A program made the translations under genes and the position numbers. This document shows, piece by piece, positions 1 to 8,442 of a stretch of 64,000 bases of DNA. The notes beneath the pieces were generated by a model, which saw only the letters and a program-made list of their open reading frames with translations, ran no database searches and was not told the DNA's origin. Source of the DNA: an uncultured Fibrobacter sp. (GTDB lineage: Bacteria; Fibrobacterota; Fibrobacteria; Fibrobacterales; Fibrobacteraceae); NCBI GenBank assembly GCA_946414075.1, contig CAMKNA010000001.1, forward strand, positions 62,001 to 126,000, read 5' to 3'. Each line of letters begins with the position of its first letter. The first letter of the stretch is position 1.

Positions 1-138
1 TTTTGGTTGAAATTCGTTACTATTTCTTTATATATGCTCCGGCCGAAGTAAGTCCTCGTGACTAGGCCGAATTTCAGGACGAGAGCGACCGCGGTCACGA
101 AGTTAAAGACGGTTTCGATAATCGCGCTCGCCACCTAC
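1..138 (-). pseudogene. Degraded 3' end of a polysaccharide flippase gene (copy 1)
   Basis: This stretch matches the 3' end of the flippase remnant at 2162-2572, in the same orientation. Bases 1-19 equal 2146-2164, including sequence just beyond the stop codon. Two internal blocks are missing relative to the other copy: about 2180-2260 and about 2290-2475. What remains still encodes the last residues (Y-I-K-K) and the C-terminal FGLVG-region helix, but the frame is destroyed. It is more GC-rich than its surroundings. The match starts at the window edge, so the copy may extend further left. It is a scar of a duplicated or replaced polysaccharide gene, not a functional gene. Confidence 0.8.
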
Positions 139-254
139 TCGATAATTGGCAACATGAAAAAAGATCAATTTGTAAGCTTATAGGTTTTTCTATCAAATCA
201 GTGGTCAGTTAATTCACGATGTACTTTGCTTCAATATATTCAAGTTACAGACTT

Positions 255-698
255 CTAACCTTTGGGGTCATATTCATATTTTTTTTCGGCCTTTTTTAAA
301 CCGATTCCCTGTTTAGCCAATTTCATTTTTTCAATCTGAAAGGTTGTATCAATTTTGGGATAAGATGTATATACAATAATAGCAGTCTTTTTTTTGATTT
401 TCTTAAAATCATCAGCAAAATCACATACTGTATTCTGAACTTGCCTAATTGCCTGTTTAAAATTTTTACCTTTTAACTCCAAAAAAATCACTTCTTGCAA
501 CGATTTAGCATCAGCCGATTCATTTTCTTTAGTCACATACAATCCAATAATATAATCACAACGTTTTGTTGCGACTGATGTTGATTCACCTTTGGTGAAC
601 CCTACTTTTTTTCTTTCAGAATTTAGAACATCACATTTACTTTGCTTTTCTTCAAAATGAACTTTAGAACAATCGGAGAGCGATTTAAAAAAAAACAT
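255..698 (-). CDS. Small PD-(D/E)XK nuclease-like protein, partner of the upstream ATPase
   Basis: A 147-residue protein that I cannot assign to a named family. Its centre fits a restriction-endonuclease-like core: Asp48 in the strand RCDYIIGLY, then Glu74-Leu-Lys76 in VIFLELKG, followed by a helix with Gln86 (AIRQVQ), and a later hydrophobic strand (TAIIVY, about 105-110). The D...ExK spacing and the Gln in the following helix are typical of PD-(D/E)XK nucleases. It has no signal peptide or membrane segment and many lysines, consistent with nucleic acid binding. The ATPase stop lies 9 bases upstream, and the ribosome site AGGAG overlaps that stop codon (TAGGAG), six bases before ATG, so the two genes should be translationally coupled. 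The likely role is the effector of a two-gene defence cassette; this is inference. It could also be a non-catalytic Hjc-like fold. Confidence 0.75.
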   Translation of the reverse strand: MFFFKSLSDCSKVHFEEKQSKCDVLNSERKKVGFTKGESTSVATKRCDYIIGLYVTKENESADAKSLQEVIFLELKGKNFKQAIRQVQNTVCDFADDFKKIKKKTAIIVYTSYPKIDTTFQIEKMKLAKQGIGLKKAEKKYEYDPKG

Positions 699-707
699 CC
701 AACACTC

Positions 708-1889
708 CTACGCCATCTTTTCAAGCAATTTGTCAAACTCTGAAGCAATATCATCAGAAACATCATCAATAGACTCTGCTCGAATTAGTTGAGTATCTGG
801 ATCAATTAATGATGTAATTTTATTACTTTCAACTAAATACGCTGCAAAATCAGTAGCCTTATACTTTTCTTTATTTTTTTTCACCAAACAACGAGCAATA
901 ATATTATTTAGTGATGACAATATATAAGGACTATGTGTGGTTATAACATATCCACAATCCTCTTCATAATCATAATTAAAAAAATCAGCCAATAGATTCA
1001 TCAATTCACGCTGAAATTTTGGGAAAATATGAGCTTCAGGTTCTTCGATTGTCAAAATAGAATTAGACATATAACTTGCATTCAAAGTCAGAAGAATAGG
1101 AAGAACTTCTTGTTGACCAGAAGACGCATTAATCAAAGGAATTTTCGCATTTTTTTCGGAATCAACAATAAATTCTTCATCATTTTCTTTCTTATATCGT
1201 CCCTTCAAAATAGACAAAACACGATCTTCTGGAATCTTATTTTCTCGCTTTATCCGCCCATACCGACTTTTCACCCGACTCCAATAACTTCCAAAACGCT
1301 TTATAAAAGGATCAAGCGAAACTTCACTTAATAAGAAAGAAAAAACATTCGCTTGCACCATAGAAAAAATGGACCTATTCGCAGGAATAAACAAACCTGT
1401 TTTAAAAAAAGAATTTGACGAAAAGAATTTAGCAATCAATTCATAGAAATCAAAAGAAGGTATCACATCAGATTCATCATGTGAATTTTCTTTTTTACTA
1501 TCAACATGCTGTTGAATTTTATTTAAAACATCCTCATAATCACATTTTATGCTTTCAGGCACAACAATTTTAATTGTTTTATTGCCTTTAATTTTCAATT
1601 CTAAGTCCCCATACTTTCGAATCAATACAAAAGGTCCTGGTCCCCATAATTCTTGAGGAAAAATTTCAATAAACTTTGCCTTTAAATCATTTTCAAAATA
1701 TTCCCACTTTTTTACACCAAAAAGATTTTGACGCAGTACACTACGAAATTCAACAGTGAAAAAATAATAGAGTTTCGCAATCAAACTTTTTCCAGAAGCC
1801 TGAGGACCGATGACAACATTAAATTTCTTAAATTCTATTTTCGTCTTTTTGAAAATAGAGAAATTTTGAATTATAAGAATATCATTCAT
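708..1889 (-). CDS. ABC/SMC-type ATPase (AAA_15/AAA_21-like), probable defence ATPase
   Basis: A 393-residue soluble ATPase with the full ABC/SMC-like motif set and no transmembrane segment. It has Walker A GPQASGKS (28-35) right after an N-terminal strand pair, an ABC signature SSGQQE (256-261), Walker B ILTIEEPEAH (278-287) with tandem glutamates, and an H-loop TTHSPY (317-322). The middle region (about 50-245) is divergent and probably forms the coiled or lid insertion. This architecture is that of the overcoming-lysogenization-defect/PARIS/Septu/retron-associated ATPases, which sense phage and license a partner effector. The start ATG has an AGAGG ribosome site six bases upstream. It is the first gene of a pair with the PD-(D/E)XK-like protein and is AT-rich. 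The exact system cannot be named from sequence; the ATPase call itself is secure. Confidence 0.9.
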   Translation of the reverse strand: MNDILIIQNFSIFKKTKIEFKKFNVVIGPQASGKSLIAKLYYFFTVEFRSVLRQNLFGVKKWEYFENDLKAKFIEIFPQELWGPGPFVLIRKYGDLELKIKGNKTIKIVVPESIKCDYEDVLNKIQQHVDSKKENSHDESDVIPSFDFYELIAKFFSSNSFFKTGLFIPANRSIFSMVQANVFSFLLSEVSLDPFIKRFGSYWSRVKSRYGRIKRENKIPEDRVLSILKGRYKKENDEEFIVDSEKNAKIPLINASSGQQEVLPILLTLNASYMSNSILTIEEPEAHIFPKFQRELMNLLADFFNYDYEEDCGYVITTHSPYILSSLNNIIARCLVKKNKEKYKATDFAAYLVESNKITSLIDPDTQLIRAESIDDVSDDIASEFDKLLEKMA

Positions 1890-2161
1890 TTTTTACCTCT
1901 TTAACAATATACTTTTTTTCATCTATAAAATTGAATAAATCAAACATTTTTGCATTTTTCTTTTCATAAAAATAAAAAACATGTTAGCACATCTAATAAA
2001 AAACTTTTCCTTTTTAGCAAAAAAACATCATTTTATTTGCATAAATTCAGCATTTTTCTTCTTTTCGGCTACCAAGGACAGCGAATTCGGCAACTCCCTG
2101 CTCCTACCCTGCTATTTTCTGGGGTAAAATTGGCAAATTGGGCGTTTTTGGTTGAAATTCG
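1890..2161. other. AT-rich intergenic region with the cassette leader
   Basis: No gene is supported here. The stretch next to the ATPase gene carries its ribosome site (1896-1900 on the minus strand) and A/T-rich sequence suitable for a promoter, but no clear -35/-10 pair can be singled out. From about 2080 the composition becomes GC-richer, and from 2146 it merges into the direct repeat shared with the first bases of the window. Confidence 0.6.
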
Positions 2162-2572
2162 TTATTGTTTCTTTATGTATCGGGTGATTTTGGGGTAGTA
2201 GAACACGGTGTTGACGGTGGCGATGGCGGGGATACCCAGGGCGATTGTCTTGAGTGCCAATATGCTCCAGCCGAGGTAAGTGGTCGCGTGCAGTTCTTGT
2301 ATCGGGCCCAGGACATAGTACACCAGGCCGACGAACAAAGCGATCGAGCAGGCGTCCACGCAGAGGTGTTTCGCGAAGGCCCAGAGGCTGCGGTTTATCA
2401 CGTTCCTGGAGATGTACCACGCCAAGTAATAGGTCCGGTAGACCATCGCGACCAGGGTTCCGACGGCGACGCCGACCAGGCCGAATTTCAGGACGAGGGC
2501 GACTGCGGTCACAAGGTTAAGGACGGCTTCGATAATCGCACTCACCCGGGGCACCAAGAGGCACCTGAACAT
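2162..2572 (-). pseudogene. C-terminal remnant of a polysaccharide flippase (copy 2)
   Basis: A 136-residue open frame equal to roughly the last quarter of a Wzx/MATE-type oligosaccharide flippase. It has four hydrophobic segments (about 10-30, 38-55, 72-90 and 105-125) and the typical ending Y-I-K-K-Q. The N-terminal two thirds, including the first membrane helices, is missing, so it cannot work as a flippase. It is clearly more GC-rich than the genes on both sides, which marks it as a piece of an older polysaccharide locus. A second, more damaged copy lies at 1-138. It is not a copy of the intact flippase at 5911-7428, whose C-terminus differs. Confidence 0.8.
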
Positions 2573-2752
2573 GAAGCTCTTCTACGAGATGGGAAAAATA
2601 GCCATAATCTGCTATTGGAACAAACGCTTAACTCTTTTTTTCAAAAAAAAAACTAACGCAACTAACAAATCAATGGAAAATAATGTAATCAGTTGAATCA
2701 ATCCTCAAATTCAAACAAGACACACACCACATCCTCAATGTATATAATCATT

Positions 2753-4411
2753 CTACGACAAACGAATCAAACGATTTAGTACTTCCTCCTTTCGTTTCAT
2801 AATGTTATACTTTTCTGCGGTATTACTTGTTTTATTAAAGAAATCATCATTGTATCCCAAAAGAACCAAAAAAAGTAACGCATCTCTATTTTCTTTAAAT
2901 TTCTTATTATTTTTTTCATCAAAGAAATCACCCACAACAGTTCTAAAACTCATTGCACCATAAATACTTTTCTCATTTTCTTTTTGGAACAAAATTCTAT
3001 CCCGAATTTCGGCAAAAGAGATGACATTTCCATCTTTATCATAAAATATTTTCTGTTTTATCATCTCTAAATTTTCATCTAGCTTTTCATAAATGTGAGG
3101 CATAAAATATTTGACAATATAGAAGATTATTACCGGTTCAACATCCAGCAATTTAGATACCGACAGATCTCGATTTCGTTCAAATACAGAATTTACGTTG
3201 TCTAAAATTTGTTCAACACCACGAACAGAATGATTGTAAAATGAAAAAGAAGCTACTTCTTGTTGAAGTAATTCTTTTTTTAAAGCATCATTTAAAAACT
3301 CAAATTTAACACCCTCCAGCTCTTTGTATCTTTCTTGATTTTTTTCCAAAACTCGCTTAAAGAAGTCCCCTAACAAAGAATTTAATGAAAATATATATGG
3401 GATAAATTTTTCAACATAATGTTTTTCATCATCTTCATTTTTAAACATTTCATTTAAGGCCTCAATATTACATTGGTAAATAATTTTAACAAACCTATCT
3501 TCAGCAGGAAATTTCGATTCAAATTTGATCAAAGAATCACAAATGGCAAAAATTTTCTTCACATGTTCCTTATCACTGATTCGGTCTATATCTTCAAAAT
3601 TTAAAACAATCACTTTCTTGAGGCAACGTATGTCATCTAGAAAATTTTTCATCTGGTCTTCATAAGATTGTTTCTCAAAAAGCAATTCACCAATACAAAA
3701 TGAAAAATCATGGGAAAAAAGCGATTTAATTTTGCTAATTGAGTTCGTATAAATCCCCTTACTTTCTAAAAAACGCTCTATTTCACGAACAATAATAAAT
3801 TCAACATTTTCAACTTTTGTAGATAAAAGACTTATCGTAATAAAATTCCACTCTTTTTTTTGATTTTTGAGTGCTTCAACAATTGTTGATTTACCATTTC
3901 CATAAACGCTATTAATTCCGACAATGCTATGGTTGGTAATATATTTTGAAATTTCATCAAATTTTTCTTGTCTTTCTTTATATAAATCTGTTCTTGTCAT
4001 CATCATCTTGTTACGCTGTTTATTTATTTTATAATTCGAAACATGTGACAAAATAAGCATCATGGGTGAGAACGCTAAGCAAATCCAAATTACAACAACA
4101 TTTATTGATGGCCTGCAAGGCCAACACAAATGCGGAAAAATTTCCAATAAATTATTTTCACCATAAAACAACATACTGACTAAAAAACCAATGTTAATAA
4201 AGCAAGCATATAGAGCACTCCGCTTTCCAAGGAAAAAAGCTGTAATCACAAGAACAAGAACAACAAATACAAGGCGATTGACACTTATATGGCTCGGATT
4301 ATTAAAAATCCATAATCGCGAAAGGATAAAGGCAATTAAAGACACAATGATGTACCGATGGATAAGCCTATTAAAAGCCCGCCTAACATTAAATGCAAAA
4401 TTCTTTATCAT
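2753..4411 (-). CDS. Membrane-anchored KAP-type P-loop NTPase
   Basis: A 552-residue protein. The N-terminus has four predicted membrane segments (about 19-36, 46-62, 66-84 and 103-123), followed by a basic linker and a cytoplasmic NTPase. Walker A is YGNGKST (170-176) and the KAP-like Walker B is VIVLNFEDIDR (267-277), where the D-x-DR ending is characteristic. Known KAP NTPases often carry membrane segments; PifA, which excludes phage T7, is one example, and KAP proteins occur in defence islands. The C-terminal half has no recognisable domain. The gene is AT-rich, has its own AAGGA ribosome site, and lies between the flippase remnant and the capsule operon. A defence role is inferred from family and position. 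A DUF-type P-loop ATPase of other function remains possible. Confidence 0.75.
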   Translation of the reverse strand: MIKNFAFNVRRAFNRLIHRYIIVSLIAFILSRLWIFNNPSHISVNRLVFVVLVLVITAFFLGKRSALYACFINIGFLVSMLFYGENNLLEIFPHLCWPCRPSINVVVIWICLAFSPMMLILSHVSNYKINKQRNKMMMTRTDLYKERQEKFDEISKYITNHSIVGINSVYGNGKSTIVEALKNQKKEWNFITISLLSTKVENVEFIIVREIERFLESKGIYTNSISKIKSLFSHDFSFCIGELLFEKQSYEDQMKNFLDDIRCLKKVIVLNFEDIDRISDKEHVKKIFAICDSLIKFESKFPAEDRFVKIIYQCNIEALNEMFKNEDDEKHYVEKFIPYIFSLNSLLGDFFKRVLEKNQERYKELEGVKFEFLNDALKKELLQQEVASFSFYNHSVRGVEQILDNVNSVFERNRDLSVSKLLDVEPVIIFYIVKYFMPHIYEKLDENLEMIKQKIFYDKDGNVISFAEIRDRILFQKENEKSIYGAMSFRTVVGDFFDEKNNKKFKENRDALLFLVLLGYNDDFFNKTSNTAEKYNIMKRKEEVLNRLIRLS

Positions 4412-4736
4412 TTTTGTTCCTTTTTTACCGAATGAGCCAAGAGATTAGTTTATCCTAATATATTTTTTTATTGAAACATATTTTTTCATTCATCAAAAAA
4501 AAGACGCTTTAATGTCTTCAAAAGAGGCCTTTAGTACAAAAAAAAACGCTAGAAATGATTAGAACAAAACTCTTGGAACAGGACGAGGAAACGATGCCAA
4601 AACAAATAAAGCCTCATAAAAATAAGAAGGAGGCTCAACCCCCAATATCATCACAAACGGCAGATTAGCCCCAAAACGCCAAAAGAGGGGCGGTAGCCCC
4701 TCTTTTGCGTCTTTTTTGCCAAAACACAACCCCTTC
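4412..4736. other. Intergenic region between KAP gene and capsule operon
   Basis: No gene is supported in these 325 bases. The left part holds the AT-rich leader of the KAP gene, including a TATATT-like box near 4456-4465 read on the minus strand. The right part holds the capsule operon terminator, described separately. Composition shifts from AT-rich to mixed across it. Confidence 0.6.
4681..4706 (-). terminator. Terminator of the capsule operon
   Basis: A perfect 11-base-pair stem, AAAAGAGGGGC / GCCCCTCTTTT, with the loop GGTA. It lies 30 bases beyond the stop of the last capsule gene. The A/T ends of the stem let it act in either direction. Confidence 0.8.
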
Positions 4737-5909
4737 CTACCCCACAACCTTCCGCTTGATCCGCCCGAGCATTCCCCGCACACGGGTATACGCCCGTTTC
4801 AGGGGTGACGGAAACGGGCAATACTTCTTTATCAGCTGGTCGAGGGTGTATTTATCCAGGTTGGCGAAGAATTCGGCGCGCTTGGGGTGCGGTTTGCTGG
4901 AGCGGACGATGCAGGGGTTGCCGGCGATGGCGTTTTCGACTTTAGAATCGCATTGGACGACTTTATCGGCGACAGCCTCAAACAATGCCTTGCCATGTTC
5001 AGTGTTCAGCAAGACGACGGAAGTTCCCTTGTTGTCGTTCATTTCGGGATGATACTTGGAGATTCCCCAATAGTCGCCCAGGGTGATGTCGGCAATCCGG
5101 GGGAGTTTGCGGTAGTGGCAGTCATCGCAGGAGACATTCTGACAAATGCGGCTCAAGAAAAGGCGCATGTATTTCGAGCGGCCATGATGCACAGAAACGG
5201 ATTTCCCGGACCTGAAACGATGCAGCAGCGCATAGCCGCTCCAGCCTTCCGACTTGTCGCGGAAATTGATGCTGTCCAGCGCAGAATCGTCCGTTTTCTC
5301 CATCTCGCGGACGTATTTCTCAAAGACCTTCACGCTGGGCGTGCCGTGGCACACGATATCCACCGTAAACAGGTCGGCAGAAGCGGCATTGCCAAGCACA
5401 GCATAAAGCCCAGCCACCTGGCATGGCGTCCCGGAGAACAGCACCTTGCGCCCTACCTTGAGCAGGTTACAGACTTCGCGATACACGAGCCCGACATCGG
5501 CCTGCACATACTTGGACCCGCGCAGTTCTGCCAAGTCCGTCTTGTTGTCAACAACGATATGCCCGAAACGAGTCGGGGCAGTCTGAGCGACACCGACCAC
5601 TACCCCGCCGTCATCCAGGACGTGTTCCGCCAAGACAGTGAAGATTCCGCCGCTGGAAGACTGCAGACGGACAGACTCGTCCTTCGCGTAGGCAGCCACC
5701 GTTTTCGGCGAAACATCCGCGGCATTCGGATTTTCGACAGGATTGTTCCATGGGCAAGCCCGTTCGCAAGCTCCGCATTGCACGCATCTTTCCGCATCAA
5801 TGACGGGGCGATAGAAGCCCTCGGCGTCCAGCTGCATAGAAATCGCGCTACGGGCGCAGACATTGGCGCAAGCCGCACAGGAAGAACAATTCTGGACGGG
5901 GATATTCAT
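4737..5909 (-). CDS. F420-hydrogenase-beta-like iron-sulfur protein of a polysaccharide locus
   Basis: A 390-residue cytoplasmic protein. The N-terminus has two ferredoxin-type 4Fe-4S motifs: Cys8, 11, 14, 18 and Cys42, 45, 48, 52 (CVQCGACERACPW). The rest matches the coenzyme F420 hydrogenase/dehydrogenase beta-subunit family (FrhB-like N- and C-domains), with further cysteines such as CQNVSCDDCHYR near 265-275. Members of this family are often encoded next to polysaccharide pyruvyltransferases, as here (7429-8442), and some catalyse redox changes on sugars; the exact reaction is unknown. It is the last gene of the operon, one base from the flippase stop-start region, and more GC-rich than the middle of the operon. 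F420 itself need not be involved. Confidence 0.85.
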   Translation of the reverse strand: MNIPVQNCSSCAACANVCARSAISMQLDAEGFYRPVIDAERCVQCGACERACPWNNPVENPNAADVSPKTVAAYAKDESVRLQSSSGGIFTVLAEHVLDDGGVVVGVAQTAPTRFGHIVVDNKTDLAELRGSKYVQADVGLVYREVCNLLKVGRKVLFSGTPCQVAGLYAVLGNAASADLFTVDIVCHGTPSVKVFEKYVREMEKTDDSALDSINFRDKSEGWSGYALLHRFRSGKSVSVHHGRSKYMRLFLSRICQNVSCDDCHYRKLPRIADITLGDYWGISKYHPEMNDNKGTSVVLLNTEHGKALFEAVADKVVQCDSKVENAIAGNPCIVRSSKPHPKRAEFFANLDKYTLDQLIKKYCPFPSPLKRAYTRVRGMLGRIKRKVVG

Positions 5910-5910
5910 G

Positions 5911-7428
5911 CTACGCCCTCTTGAGAATCTTCTTTATGGGCTTCAAAATCAGATCACGTTCGTAGGCGTTCATCGAGAGCTTAAAGAATAGCGGCAAATA
6001 AACCACAAGATAAAGGACTATACCCGCAACGAGTTTCACTACCGAATCAAGGGCATATTGCTGCAAAACGTAGTAAGTCAGCACGGCCAATACAGCAGGA
6101 ACAACGGACATCTTTATGATTTCAATCCAAAATCCGACAATATCAATCTTCTGCTTGACCTGATAATATACGTTCATCACGATAATCTGCCCTAATACAA
6201 GCGCCCCCGCAATGGCACAGGCACAACCGATACCACCATAATACTTGGATAACGGGATTTGAGCCCCCAGACTCACGAGAGAAATCACCAAATAAAGAAG
6301 AGAGCGGAACTTCATCTGATTGCGGGCCTGTAAAATGATGATTCCCAAATTCTGAATCAGCGGCACCGTCAACGGAACAAAGAACAGCATCGCAATAATA
6401 TAGGCATCGTCATAGCCTTCGCCTGCCCATAGACGAATAAACTGGCGACCAAAAAGGAAGAACCCTGTAAGTACCAAAATCATCACACAATACTGGATAC
6501 GTCCCGTCTTGATAAATAAATCTGAAATCGCCCTACCATCGGTTTCTCGCACAGCCATAGCCGTCACTTTCGGTAAAAACACCCCACTAATGGCCGTTGA
6601 AAAACTCATATACATATGTTCCAACATTATCGCGACAGCAAAAACAGCCACAACAGCAGTGCCAGCATACGCCCCCAACACAAATTGACCTGTGCTCCAA
6701 TAAATACGGTCCATAATGACATTCAAAAATATCCAGAATGAGTAAATAGAGACTTCTTTCAAGAAGCCCCACTGGAATCTTGCAAACTTCAATTTTATCT
6801 TCAAATAATGCTTGCAATACCAGAAATTGAGACTAAGCGTCAAAACATTGAAAATGGTCGCAACAACCACCATGGCGATTGCCTTGTATCCCAAATTCAA
6901 AAGAACAATCATTGTCGCCGTATTCAAAATAATACGCACAATGGCGATTACTTTCTGGAAAACAAACTGCTCGTAAGCCGTTATGATTGAACCAAAAAGA
7001 CTGAACGGGAAGGTGATTGCCAAATTGAACACCATCAGGGCAAGAATAATTTTTGTTCGAGAAAGTTCATTTGCCGTCATGGATGCGTCAAAGATATTCT
7101 CCGCATTCCAATAAAGAATACCGCCCGCCAACAAAGCAATCAGGCCGATGCCACAATACAGCAAGAAGAACATCCCGAACATTTCATACTGCTCTTCTTT
7201 CTTGTCTTCGGCCCTGAATTTCGCGGTATAGCGGACAATGGCGTTACCAAATCCCAAATCAAGGATCGTTAAATAAGCAACAATAGAGGCCGCTATGGAA
7301 TAAAGGCCATACTCCGACTTGCCCATCATGCGAAGCATGAATGGTGTGTAGAGAAGCCCAACCAAATTATTGAGGACTAACACCACATAGGAAAGCAATG
7401 CACCAGATTTAATTTGAGAAACCGGCAT
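5911..7428 (-). CDS. Wzx-like oligosaccharide flippase
   Basis: A 505-residue polytopic membrane protein with about 12-14 hydrophobic segments. It starts with the typical N-terminus of the polysaccharide biosynthesis (MATE/MOP) family, including the motif GKSEYGLYS after the second helix. It should flip undecaprenyl-diphosphate-linked repeat units from the cytoplasmic to the periplasmic face of the inner membrane for the Wzy-like polymerase at 12982-14166. It sits directly between the pyruvyltransferase gene (adjacent stop and start) and the iron-sulfur gene. Full length for the family. The flippase remnants at the left end of the window are a different lineage. Confidence 0.9.
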   Translation of the reverse strand: MPVSQIKSGALLSYVVLVLNNLVGLLYTPFMLRMMGKSEYGLYSIAASIVAYLTILDLGFGNAIVRYTAKFRAEDKKEEQYEMFGMFFLLYCGIGLIALLAGGILYWNAENIFDASMTANELSRTKIILALMVFNLAITFPFSLFGSIITAYEQFVFQKVIAIVRIILNTATMIVLLNLGYKAIAMVVVATIFNVLTLSLNFWYCKHYLKIKLKFARFQWGFLKEVSIYSFWIFLNVIMDRIYWSTGQFVLGAYAGTAVVAVFAVAIMLEHMYMSFSTAISGVFLPKVTAMAVRETDGRAISDLFIKTGRIQYCVMILVLTGFFLFGRQFIRLWAGEGYDDAYIIAMLFFVPLTVPLIQNLGIIILQARNQMKFRSLLYLVISLVSLGAQIPLSKYYGGIGCACAIAGALVLGQIIVMNVYYQVKQKIDIVGFWIEIIKMSVVPAVLAVLTYYVLQQYALDSVVKLVAGIVLYLVVYLPLFFKLSMNAYERDLILKPIKKILKRA

Positions 7429-8442
7429 TTATGATTCCAAAGCCCGTTTTAACCAGTTCAACGAGAACACACGCTTTTCTTCAAGTTTCCCAGAATTGTA
7501 CAGTTCCAAGAGAGATTCAAAACGTGCCGCTCCGCGTGATTTATTATATACACACTTGAATTCTTTTCCAAATATAATTGAAAAAACAGTTCCGTGGAAA
7601 GAATCTGTCACTACATAAGAAGCATCTCGGAACATGGCCAGCCATTCGGGAACAGACAATGTCGATTTAGCTCCTGCATAGAACTTTTTGACAACCAACC
7701 CGCGAGCGGCAGCCTCTTTTTCGTACATAGCAGTCACCTCTTCGTTTTCATCAAGTACATACACCGCAAGATATTTTTCTTTACAAACAGGAATGTCTTT
7801 GCAAATCGGGAAATAGTCTTCTTTAGTTAGCAAAAGCGTCGGATCAAGAACCCAGGTTGCATCAACTCCAAGATGTTCCTTGCACAGTTTTACACCAGAC
7901 TCTTCTCGAACACTGATTGCATTAAATTTATAGGCAAGTTTAGAGCATACTTTAGTTTGCTTAGGCGTATATTCCCAATCATTCAATCCAAAAGATGCAG
8001 CATAAGCAATCCGCTTAATTGAATATTTTTTTATAAAATTAAGATACATATTTTCAATACAATAATTGTATTTAGGTCGCCAAACCTGATCTGAACCAAC
8101 AATAACTGCAAGTTCAGAATTACCCTTTATCATTTTTTTAGAATATCGTATTGTTGTCTGGGAAACGTTAATATTCTTTTTTATAAAAGAATTCGAAAAA
8201 TTCATTCTCACACCAACATTCCTAAGCTTTGCAAACGGTTTTCTTTTAGATGGGATAAAATAAATAATTAAACTTTTTGTCCAAGACAATACGCAACGCA
8301 AAAAAGAAGAAGAGGGATTTCTTATAAAATCAATGGTTTCTACCTGGTGGCCTAATTTTATCAATATTTTTTGCAATGCATAGTTTTGGAGTAGCCCTCC
8401 ATAATTATTAAGCAATGGCATTGTTACTATGAATATCTTCAT
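7429..8442 (-). CDS. Polysaccharide pyruvyltransferase family protein
   Basis: A 337-residue protein of the polysaccharide pyruvyl transferase (CsaB/WcaK-like, GT-B fold) family. The start MKIFIVTMPLLNNYGG with G-G-x-LQNYALQ, the central AVIVGSDQVWRP and the late SFHGTVFSIIFGK are hallmark segments. Such enzymes transfer pyruvate from phosphoenolpyruvate to sugar residues, giving acidic ketal groups on the exopolysaccharide. The start codon lies inside the end of the preceding glycosyltransferase gene (35-base overlap). Its pairing with the F420-hydrogenase-beta-like gene is a known association. Confidence 0.85.
   Translation of the reverse strand: MKIFIVTMPLLNNYGGLLQNYALQKILIKLGHQVETIDFIRNPSSSFLRCVLSWTKSLIIYFIPSKRKPFAKLRNVGVRMNFSNSFIKKNINVSQTTIRYSKKMIKGNSELAVIVGSDQVWRPKYNYCIENMYLNFIKKYSIKRIAYAASFGLNDWEYTPKQTKVCSKLAYKFNAISVREESGVKLCKEHLGVDATWVLDPTLLLTKEDYFPICKDIPVCKEKYLAVYVLDENEEVTAMYEKEAAARGLVVKKFYAGAKSTLSVPEWLAMFRDASYVVTDSFHGTVFSIIFGKEFKCVYNKSRGAARFESLLELYNSGKLEEKRVFSLNWLKRALES

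Noticed and set aside
708..1889. Assignment of the ATPase to PARIS, Septu or a retron
   Set aside because: No Toprim, HNH or reverse transcriptase/ncRNA partner is present. Only the general ATPase family is supported.
1950..2198. Small plus-strand open frame in the cassette leader
   Set aside because: AT-rich low-complexity residues, no ribosome site, and it runs across the direct repeat.
5911..7428. Intact flippase as the source of the flippase tails at 1-138 and 2162-2572
   Set aside because: The C-terminal sequences differ clearly, so the remnants come from another flippase lineage.
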